NCBI RefSeq assembly: GCF_900090045.1
Contig: NW_021638299.1
Location: 160,923-224,922, forward strand
Length of the DNA stretch: 64,000 nt
Source: Plasmodium malariae
Lineage: Eukaryota > Apicomplexa > Aconoidasida > Haemosporida > Plasmodiidae
Direction of reading: 5' to 3'
The notes under the pieces are model-generated. The model worked only from the letters and a program-made list of their open reading frames with translations. It made no database searches and was not told where the DNA came from. Both the position numbers and the translations under genes were made by a program. Below, piece by piece: positions 54,421 through 64,000 of this stretch (position 1 is its first letter; each line of letters begins with the position of its first letter).

Positions 54421-55209
54421 ATTATTGAAGCTTTGTATTACGTGAAAAGCTTAAAGAACATTTTTATTTTACTTTTTATATAAAGGAAAATTTATAGTTC
54501 AAAATTTTTTATAAATATTACTTTAACATAGATGACAAAATACGGAGATAACAAAAATTTATATTAACTTTTACTCTCTACTATATTAAATATGTGTATT
54601 GTTCTATCAAGTTTATTTTTATGTTAATACATTTAATATATAGGTTACTCTATGCTTTTTATATTTATAAATTTATATTATAATTTATCTAAATATATAT
54701 ATTAAGATAAAAGAAAAAAAAATAAAAAATAATTTTATAATTTTAAAACGTTTGCATTTAGAAGTAATTGTAAACATTTTATCTAATTAAGTGCTATAGT
54801 CTTCATAAACTAAATTACATTTATAAAATATCAGGCATCATATGCAATTGAAGTATATACTTTTTTATTAGATTAAAAGATATGTTATAAATTAGATAAT
54901 GTATATAGTGAATATTAAAAGAACAATTATGTTTGCCTAGTAAATAATGTCAATAATATCAATAAAATAAAATAAAAAGTTTTAATTATATAGTTTCATT
55001 TATTAACATTTTCATTATATTTTTATAATTATTAATACTTTTTTAAGAATAATCAGATTTTTTAAATTGTAACTTTTATAAAGTCAGAATAATTAATAAC
55101 AAAATGTGCTGTTATACACAATATCTCTATTAATATGTATATCTATGCATTATCTATTTTCTCTATATTCTATATTATACATATACTAAATATTTCGAAA
55201 TATTAAGAA

Positions 55210-55249
<40 letters not shown>

Positions 55250-55602
55250 TTATTTTATTTTGAAAAGAAATAATATAAAATATATTTATTTAATATTCTA
55301 AATTAAATAAATAATTTGCATGTTTTTAATATTTATTATTGAGTTCATCCTACATTCTTTTAATTAAAGTTATTTTTTTATAAATAACATTATGATAAAA
55401 ATTTTGTAGTATATATTTAAAATTATTTATTATTGTATCATCATAAATAAAAATAACTTTTATAATTTTAATATTTTCTTATGGAAAAACAATAAATTAT
55501 ACTAAATAAAATAAATAATATTAGTGTCCTCTATCATTAAAGGAATATTATATTATTGTTATATTTTTGATAAGTATATTATAGGTTTAAATACGAATAA
55601 AA
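53801..55602. other. intergenic, upstream flank of fam-l gene
   Basis: No gene. Contains a TA microsatellite at 55213-55246. The last 500 bases resemble 58650-59120, upstream of the next fam gene (shared TCTCTATATTCTATATT-like and AAAATTTTGTA-like blocks), which suggests a conserved promoter region. Confidence 0.55.
55213..55246. repeat. (TA)17 microsatellite
   Basis: Uninterrupted AT run of 34 bases about 350 bases upstream of the fam-l start codon. Confidence 0.92.
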
Positions 55603-56625
55603 ATGGAACAAAATATTAAGACCCTATTATTTATTAGAATTACAACATTCATCTTTTTATGTTGGACATACCATTTTTACAGTTATGTGGTATAATAACA
55701 TTATTTAATGATATTTATGTTATTCACATTTTTTGTGCTCTATTTTTATTAAGTCCCTTTTTTCCCCATTAGATATTTTATTCTATTATATAACCAATAT
55801 TTACATTTTTTTATTTTTTAGATTACTCTTAAGAAGTCTCTAGAGGGTGGGGACAATTACTATAGAAAATTACATGCAAGTAATTATCATTTATTGGAAA
55901 AATACAAACATAATAAGTATTTAAGATTTTTATGTTTAAAAAATGAAATTCAAATTAATGGAGTTTCCGAAAAAAAAGATATATCTCATAATAAGAATGA
56001 TGATTCTGAAAAAAAAAAGCGATCGAAAAAATATGCATCAAATATTGCAGGTCATAAATCAGGAATGAAAAATAAATCTTGTATATTTAAAACAAAAAAA
56101 TATTCCCATTTAGAAAAAAAAATATTCAAGGAACTTGATTATACGAGTTTTCTTCAAAATAACAGGACAATTAGTAATAAGGTTTACACAAAAATAATAT
56201 GTAAAAAATACGGATTGCGTATTGTTTTACCTTTTTTAATTTGTTTGTTTTTATTAATAATATTTATAGTAGAAATATCACTAACATATAGCAACAGTGG
56301 TAGTTTATTGTATCATTTAGGTTTGGACAAGCAATCTTTAGAATCTTTATCAAAAAATAATAAAGGTCCATGGTCACCTATTGTAGGAGTATTGAAAAGT
56401 TTGGGAGAATTCTTGCAACACAGTACATCATCATCGGGTACACTTTCATGTGGCTGGTGTCAAGTAGCATCAGAAGTTAGTGATATGTGTATATTAGGAA
56501 ACTTTTTTCGTATTCTAATATATTTCGTACCTTTCGTTTTATTAAGTATCACTCTTATATCAGGAATTCTTTATTACCATAAAAAAGTTAAAAAATATGA
56601 AAAAATTAAATTCGAAAAAAGGTAA
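55603..56625 (+). CDS. fam-l exported protein (intact)
   Basis: Two exons: 55603-55689 (29 codons, MEQNIKTLLFIRITTFIFLC and on; donor GTATAA) and 55822-56625, phase 0, giving 296 residues. Exon 2 opens ITLKKSLEGGDNYYRKLHAS. RKLHA at 44-48 occupies the PEXEL position but lacks the acidic or Gln fifth residue. It is followed by NYHLLEKYKHNKYL, the family's 'asn-tyr-x-leu-leu-x-lys-tyr' block. Next come a Lys/Ser-rich region, NIAGHKSGMKNKSCIF, and HLEKKIFKELDYTSFLQNNR, diagnostic of fam-l. Membrane spans are at about 163-183 and 258-281, with the tail HKKVKKYEKIKFEKR. The loop between spans has Cys 239, 242 and 252 (CGWC). Published analysis of the P. malariae genome proposed an RH5-like fold for this family. 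No defect is visible; this is the best-preserved gene of the window. Confidence 0.92.
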
Positions 56626-57159
56626 ATTACATACTAAAAAGTACCTTTTTTTCTGCAAGCATATCTTGAACATAAACTAATTAATGGAATATATATTAAC
56701 ATATACTTAATACAAATACGAATAATTGCTTAAAATGTTTTAAATATACCTATGTGTACATAGAATTTTTTTGATACACAACAGTAAACGTTCATGATCT
56801 TAGTTTTTTTGTGAATATTAAAGTTTTAACGTTTTTGGATTTGTATTTCAAAGTATTATTTCAGATTAATTGAATATTTTGCCTTAATACATATAATTTC
56901 GTATTCTTAAGGTTCCCTTTGTAAAAAAATATTTTTACATTATAATTAATTAACAGTAGGACAGTTTGTATAATTTTATTAATAATATTTACTAATTTAT
57001 ATATAACTATAAAGAGTACAGCTTTATAGTTTTATACTTTTTTGTGTTCTAAAATGACAATATGTTTTCAAAATTTAAGAAATATATGTTTACTATAAGT
57101 TGCCCATATATATGTTTTTTTTTGTATTTCATAAAGAGAAATTAACTTATTATATTACA

Positions 57160-57211
<52 letters not shown>

Positions 57212-59129
57212 ATACTTAAAAATGAGACATATATTTTTTTAAATATGCTTAGTGATATAGATGTTATAGAATACTTTTAATTAAAAGATTTTTTATTAAA
57301 TATTTAGTTTTGTAAGTTTTAAAAGTGAAATTATAAACATATAAAAAAACAGAATATTTATAATATATAGTTTATATATATTTGTTTAATTCCTTTGTTT
57401 TTAAAAATATTCACCATTAACTAAAGAGTTAGATACATTTTACTTTTATTATTGCTTTTAAATATGTTGTTATTAAAATTGTTTAAAATTAATTAAATAT
57501 AAATTATATTGAAAATTTATAAATAAATATATTATATAGTTTTTTTATTTCTTACATCCTTAATGTATTAAATTAATAACTGTACATAATACTATTTTAA
57601 TATATATTATGTTTAAATTTTTTCTTTAATTATTCTTTGAATTTTCTTAACAATATACATCTATATATATGCTACATATCTATAGAAATCTAAATGTTCC
57701 TTAAGTTTAATGGGAAAAAATGTACTATTTTCAGTATAGATATATATATGTATAAATAAATTTTTTATATTTGAGTTATTGTTTATACTTATCTATATAT
57801 GTAGTTAATATTTTTTTACATATTTATGTGAACATGTATGGTTAATGTTGACAATTACAAATTCATTTTATTTTTATAGCAAATATTCTAAATATTGAAG
57901 TAAAAGCTATACAATACTATTAACATATGATATAGTTATGAAGTTTACATACATATTAAAAACTACTGTTTGTTCAAAGTAAAAACCCATACATATTTTT
58001 TTTTTAAAAGAATGCTTAAAGCCTACGTAAAATTAGATCATCATATGTATACATTTGTATACGAGAATATTAAAAATAATGCTAATAAAAATTTTAATAC
58101 AAGGAATACATTTATTGTTATATTTTTTGTTTATTTTTTAATATAAAATATTGCCACGATTAGTTAAAACATTTTATTCTATGTAAACAATACATATATG
58201 CATAGATATCTGGAATAATTCTACCGTGACAATATGTTTTTTTTTTCTGGAAATATATTAATGTTTTTACTAAAAATATATACTTGAAAAAAAAAAAAAA
58301 AATATAAAGAACATTCATATAAAGTTTTTTAGTATAGTAATAATATTACGAACTGAACTTAGATATTATTATACAATAGTAAAAAATGAGTTTTTATTTA
58401 TATTAAAATATACATTCCTTAATAGATTATGTAGTAGGAAATATATTCAATTTTTTTTTATATATGAGAGTATTCGAATGATTGTTTGTGCTTAGAAATT
58501 TCCTAAATTTTCTGGTTAGATGTACAAGATACAAAATAATAATCCGTTGACCTCTTATTACTATTATTATATTATAATAATAAATATTTTTAAGAAAAAT
58601 AAAAGAACTTCTACAGTATAAGGTTTATTCGTATAGAATTATTAGTAGTATAATATCCATATGATTTTTACATACTGCTTTAATATACTGAATAGTACAT
58701 TATATATATTCTCTACGTTCTATATTCCATATACATTGATCATTTAGAAACTACATGACATAATATGTATATTTTTTTCAGTTTTATTTTCAAACGAATT
58801 TACATAGAACATTATTTCATTAATGTACTATGTTAAATAATTAAATAATATATTTTTTTATTTATAATTATATTCATATTATGTTTTTGCAATGAAAGTT
58901 AATTTTGAGTAAATAATATTACGATCAAAATTTTGTAATATATTTTTGTATTTATTTTTCTTAATATTTTGAAATTATTAATAGTTATATACATTATATT
59001 AATTTTTTACTGAGCAAATAGTAGAAGAAATTTTTAAAATAAATATAGTACCATTTATTATAATATGTACGTTATATTATTATTAATTTTATTTTTACTG
59101 AATATATTAGAATACTAAATATTTATATC
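56626..59129. other. intergenic between fam genes
   Basis: No gene. The first part is the fam 3' flank (block near 56810-56890), there is a long TA tract at 57163-57208, and the last 500 bases resemble the upstream flank of the 55603 gene. Confidence 0.55.
57163..57208. repeat. (TA)23 microsatellite
   Basis: Uninterrupted AT run of 46 bases, the longest in the window. Confidence 0.95.
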
Positions 59130-60012
59130 ATGAAACAGAAAATTAAGTTTATCATGTTTATTAAAATTTACTTATTTCTCCTTTTAACTTCAATATATTG
59201 TCTTCATAATGATATGGTATGAATATATATATATGGATATTTACATTATTTATATTAGTAGTGTTCTATATTTATTAATACTGTTTTTTATGATGAAATT
59301 ATTTAACCATACAAATAAAAAATATTTATGCTGTTCCTTTAGAGGGTATTTAGTAAATTTATGGATGAAATCTGTAAGGTATGTGGAAATTTAGATAGAA
59401 GAAATTATCGATCACTTGCAAATTGTAAACAGGATAAGTATTCGAATAATGTATATTTAAAATAAAATATTCGGAAAAATGGAGTTAATAAAGGAAAAGA
59501 TATATCTAATAATGGAAAAGGACCGAAAGGAAAAAACAAACAATTAAATAGATGTTTATTAAATAAGGAACAATACTATACAGAAGTTATAGATTATAAT
59601 AATTGTATCTTTGATGGAAAACATTTCCATTTTGAAAAAAAAATGGATTAAGAAAAAAGATTACGATGATTTTCTAGAACAACGCAAGAGAGTTTGTGAT
59701 ATAGCTTTAAAAAAAATTAAACTTAGGAATTATGGATTTGGATTTTCTATATTTATTATTTTCTTATTGTTGGGAATAGGATTACCTATATTAAAAGGCT
59801 ATAAATTGTTAGATAAGCTTTCAGATGCAATCCCTTTTAGTTATATTATGGAGTTTATAGCAGATACTATGAGTCAAGTTTTAGAAAAATATATTTATCT
59901 AATATCTTTCTGCGTACTTATTATTATAGTATCAATCATACTTATAATAACGATTCCTAAGATTCTAAGAAACAATGAAAAATATAACAAAATAAAATTG
60001 TTGACTGAGTAA
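59130..60012 (+). pseudogene. fam-m pseudogene (one stop, one frameshift)
   Basis: Exon 1 59130-59216 (29 codons, MKQKIKFIMFIKIYLFLLLT and on; donor GTATGA) is intact. Exon 2 starts at 59343 after TTTAG and reads RVFSKFMDEICKVCGNLDRR, then NYRSLANCKQDKYSNNVYLK and TAA at 59463-59465, where relatives have a Glu codon. The frame then continues with YYTEVIDYNN and FDGKHFHFEKK. A run of nine A at 59635-59643 is one base longer than the frame needs. Beyond it 59611-60012 continues WIKKKDYDDFLEQRKRVCDI, two membrane spans (about 59740-59800 and 59900-59960) and a basic tail. The 'KKDYDDFLE..ICDIALKKIK' block is typical of fam-m. With only two lesions it is a recent pseudogene. The open frame at 59209-59394 is a shadow across the intron. 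Confidence 0.85.
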
Positions 60013-62704
60013 AATAAATAATAGGAGTACGTATTTTCGTATGATGAATTTGTTAATGTGAAATTATATCTGTAATATATATAAAATATATTTTTAATAA
60101 ATATACCTAGAATTGCTATAATTTTGTAGATTCATACATGTATAAGTGATCATTTTTATATAGAATAGTAATAAATTTTGTTGTTGATATTTTTGTGAAT
60201 CTGAATGCTTTAAAATTTTTCAATTTGTATTATAAATTACTGTTTTCGAACAAATAAATATTTTTGCTTAATATATATATTTGTGTACATAAATAGATTA
60301 TTATATGAAATATATGTGCGAATTAAATGAATTTATAATATTAAAATTAATATAATTTTATTGATACTGTATTAGAATTTATATTTAAATAAAAAATATT
60401 TCTGTTATATGTTTTAAGTTCTTCAAGACTAGTATGATTGATTGTTTATGTAATAAAAAAATATATAATAAATTTTATATTATAAATAAACATATATTTT
60501 CTATATTTAATGAAAATAAGAATATGTACTATGTTACATTGATATACATATTTACTCAAAAAACATAATACATATTACATGAAATATTTTTATTACAAAT
60601 ATACTATAAAATGTATTTAATTAAAGCTTTTTAGTGACATGTTTTTTTTATTTTCCATTGTAAACAAGTAACTGTAATTATATAATAAAATAATATATAT
60701 TTTATTCACAGATTTAAGTTTAGGAAATATAGTTAATATTCTAATTTTACACCTATTATTTTTTTACCCTATTTTGTAAGCTTATATATATTATTAAATA
60801 TACAATTTATTTTGTTTAATTAGAAAAATAAAAACTTAAAAATTTTAAGAAATTATAAAATAATTTTATTTTTATATATATATAAAAATTAAAAAAGTTA
60901 AATGTAATTCAACTTGAATTTTGAAAATATTTTTTTAGTCTATAAAAAAATTTTTTTTTTTAAATTATATATTCTTAAAATATAGAAGAAAACACATATT
61001 TTTAATTTTGAAATTATTTTATATTACTGAAAATAATTTATTAAAAATATGTTTAATTTGTAGGTGAAGTAGGTAAATAAATTTTTACAGATTAATTCTG
61101 TTAAAAAGATTTCATTTTGATATTGCATAAATTAATTTGTAACCAAATGTTACTTTATAACTTTTTCATTATGTTCCATACTATGAACTTTACAATGTTT
61201 GTATAATAAGGTAAAATTAAAAGTATAGCTTAGAAAAAAAAAACAAACTGAATAGTGTCAACAAAATTATTAGAGAAATAAATAATATTCTTAGTACTTT
61301 TGTTGCTACTAAACTTATAATTACTGTAACGAAATTGTCATGAAAAATATAATTGAGTATCTCTTTATAAAAATATTTGAATTTATTATTTTTGCTAGAA
61401 TATATCAATGTTTCAATAATGTTGATTAATTAAAAAATATATGTTTTTTGTTTTATTATATTGAACATGATATTAAGTATAATCCGAGAAATTTTATATC
61501 TAAATTATTGGCTAAAATTTGGATTTACACTATATTCCAAGATCCTACTTATTAATGTGTAATAATTAAAATGTGTGTATATTCTGAAATTTCCATTTCA
61601 TAAATTAGAAAACTATCTGAAATTTTTACATGATAAAAAAGTTGAGCCCCCATATCTAAAATAGCATATGCGTATAAATGTGTATATAATATATTCCATG
61701 GTGACTATAAAGGTGGATCTCTATGAGAATTTGAAGAAAATTATTATCTTTCAATATTTTTGATCTTTTAAATATTATTATGCTTCTTGCTATTACATTT
61801 GTTGGAATATTTGTCTTAAAATTCCTTTTATATAAAGCAAATAAAAATGAAATATAAAAACATAAATACTATTCGTTGTTCATATAATTAACATCAGTGA
61901 ACATTTTATAATTATATAGTATATTTGTAAATGTTATTTAGTTATCATATATTCATGTTTCCCCCTAATGAATGTTATGAGTATAAAACTGTATTGAAGA
62001 AGAAAAAAATAATTAATAATAGTGCTTAATAAGGAGTATTTAAAAATAATTAATAGATAGAACTATTCCTATATAAAATCTAGAAAGTATACTTTTTCTC
62101 GACTATCATCATGTATACATATCTTTATGAAAATACCACATAAAATAATTTTCACATGAAAACAATAATATTAAAATTGTTTTATATTAGGTTAAATTTT
62201 ACATTCTACATTCTACTTAATTACAAGGGAGAAAATAGTAAAAACAATTTAAAATAATATTATAATAAAAAAAAAATATATATTTTTTTTTGAGAATATT
62301 TATTTTATGTTAAGTTTATTCTTTTTTCTTTATATAATAATAATACTAGCGTTGTGTTTAATGCTTTTTTCTTTCTTTTATTTTTCTTTTTTAATAATTA
62401 GGAACCATAATAACTTCATAATCTTGCGTTACATATTTAATTTTCATAATTATTTGTTTTGCATTTCAAAGAAAATCATATTATAAGTGTATTTTGTACT
62501 ATTGAATATCAAAATAGTCCTAAATTTATGTTAAACTTTTCTTCGTATAATTTTATATCATTATATTTTTTATTTTTATAAACATATATTTATTTTTTCA
62601 TTTTTAATTTATTTCATTTAATATTACGTTCTTCCTTATATATGACTTTTATATCGCTGAGTATTTGAAGTTATAATGTACGTAATATAAAGTGAAATTA
62701 TACA
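60013..62704. other. intergenic, with faint hydrophobic frames
   Basis: The first 300 bases are the fam 3' flank. Around 61660-61855 (+) one frame has VHGDYKGGSL, a stop, and then a membrane-like segment (LLNIIMLLAITFVGIFVLKF) with a basic end, which could be an eroded gene tail; I cannot assign it. The minus-strand open frame at 61217-61408 is hydrophobic and Lys-rich, probably random. No other gene is supported. Confidence 0.45.
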
Positions 62705-63690
62705 TCAAATGTTTCCTTGAGAATGGTATCCTATATTATAAAAACTTCCTTCATAATTTATATTTACACGTTCTTGTGTGTTTTGTAACGAGTGTGTTAT
62801 TTCTTTTATAACTTCATCAAGTTCAATGATTTTTTTCCTTTCTGAATTACTATGTAACCATGATTTCACTGTTGTAAACCGTATGAAAGATATATATATA
62901 TATATATATATATACTTAAAAATATAACTTTGGGAGGCTTTTAATTATTTAGTAAAATTAATAGTATTATTTGTTATAAAATATTCAAGCTTTTATGTAT
63001 ATTTTTATTTACCTTATATAAAAAATGTAAAGTCATTGTTGCTAGTAATGCAATAATTTTGTATTCTGGGAACAAATACATAAACCATTTCTGTAGGTGG
63101 TAAATTCTTGGTAATCCCGAACAAGGAGTTATCTTGTGCATTTTGTATCATATGCTTCCTTTAAACTGATTAACTTTTCACGAAAAGTGTCGTTATAATT
63201 TCTTTGACATTCCTTGTAATATTGAATATAAAGATTGTAGCATTCATCAATTTTATTACAAGGGCTACCACTAGATATATCTGTGTTACCATCATAATTG
63301 TGAAAATCATCATAATGACCATATAGTTGTTCAAGCTTACTTAATATTTCTTTAGGAATTTATTTTATTTCTCGTATGCATATATTTTCTGTTTGGGACG
63401 AAGACTTTTTATATCACTCAAACGATTAAAAATGATTGTTATATTTAGCTTCTGGGTTTATTTTGTAATATAAATATTTACAACGTTTTAGGCTATCCGT
63501 TTTATATTTCTCTTTATTTCAATTAGATATATACCAATCTCTTGACATGGATCAACAAAATTATCTCTAAATTGCACATATTTCCGCCCAGGGTTTTAAC
63601 AGCACTTCCCCGACCATTATTCTGAGTATCTAATATAGCAGTATCATTGAATTACTGTTTATATTTAAGATATAATGTCACTTTATTCTC
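62705..63690 (-). pseudogene. pir: pir pseudogene
   Basis: Exon 3, 62705 to about 62878, reads FTTVKSWLHSNSERKKIIEL, then EITHSLQNTQERVNINYEGS and ends YHSQGNI-stop, a standard PIR C-terminus. The base pair before it is GG where an AG acceptor should be. Exon 2, 63013-63690, ends in a membrane-like ALLATMTLHFLYK with a GTAAAT donor. It contains SGSPCNKIDECYNLYIQYYK and ECQRNYNDTFREKLISLKEA in one frame. NFVDPCQEIGIYLIEIKRNI and ENKVTLYLKYKQ are in other frames, separated by stops and shifts. A GTAAGT donor at 63850 could end exon 1, but no start codon is evident there. The minus-strand open frame at 63783-63974 reads through that donor and is not supported. Confidence 0.8.
62890..62914. repeat. 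(TA)12 microsatellite in pir intron
   Basis: Uninterrupted AT run of 25 bases between pir exons 2 and 3. Confidence 0.9.
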
Positions 63691-64000
63691 CTAAAAATGT
63701 ACAAATATAATAAAAATATATAATTACACATAATCATATTTTCATTAAATAGAATTATATATCATGTGTAGAACAACGAAACCTAGGATACCACAATATA
63801 TATAATAATTATAATATAAAAATAATTGTTACGTTTTCTCCTGTACTTACAGATGGTATTGTATATAAGTATACGTGAACTTGATTGCAAATGTAAATTG
63901 ATATCATATTCATATTTATATAAATGGGAAAATATGTATAATATATTTTTATGCGATGTATTCCCTTTTTTCATACGTAAAAATAAAAAATATATATATT

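Noticed and set aside
61217..61408. Minus-strand hydrophobic open frame as a small membrane protein
   Set aside because: Low-complexity Phe/Leu/Lys/Ile composition common to random AT-rich frames, with no neighbouring exon or family motif.
1..64000. Telomere repeats, CRISPR array, tRNA or rRNA genes
   Set aside because: No array of GGGTT(T/C)A units, no regularly spaced identical repeats with unique spacers, and no GC-richer cloverleaf or rRNA-like block was seen on either strand.

Overview
The window looks like a subtelomeric segment of a Plasmodium chromosome, most likely P. malariae or its near-identical sister P. brasilianum. It is extremely AT-rich. The genes have one or two short introns with GT..AG ends, and every recognisable gene belongs to a subtelomeric multigene family. 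The species call rests on the co-occurrence of fam-l/fam-m-type two-exon exported proteins, STP1, pir and tryptophan-rich antigen genes, with protein motifs I associate with P. malariae. I saw no rRNA, tRNA, telomeric repeat array or bacterial-type feature.

Layout. 1-274: 5' end of a tryptophan-rich antigen gene on the minus strand, cut by the window edge. 6.2 kb: isolated exported-protein first exon. 9.5-10.0 kb: pir relic (+). 12.6-14.0 kb: unidentified decayed coding stretch. 17.2-18.0 and 22.7-23.6 kb: two broken fam-type genes (+). 27.6-28.5 kb: broken tryptophan-rich antigen (-) whose upstream 2 kb matches the upstream 2 kb of the copy at position 1. 31.6-33.9 kb: broken STP1 (-). 34.1-34.7 kb: phase-compatible mini-exons of an unidentified gene (-). 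38.3-40.0 kb: full-length pir (-) broken by one frameshift. 43.9-44.7 kb: pir relic (+). 48.1-60.0 kb: tandem fam array (+) with two open genes (50802-51655 and 55603-56625), two old relics and one recently broken copy. 62.7-63.7 kb: broken pir (-).

Only two genes are complete and open, plus the truncated antigen at the left edge. The rest form a pseudogene graveyard produced by repeated duplication and decay, as is usual for malaria chromosome ends. Fam genes carry a hydrophobic N-terminus, a PEXEL-like position and two C-terminal membrane spans. They are probably exported into the infected red cell, as are pir and STP1 products. The long gaps are low-complexity AT with poly(A/T) and (TA)n tracts. 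Parts of them are recognisable as duplicated flanks of the gene families. Nothing in the window is clearly a new system. The least explained items are the mini-exon relic at 34.1-34.7 kb and the coding-like stretch at 12.6-14.0 kb.
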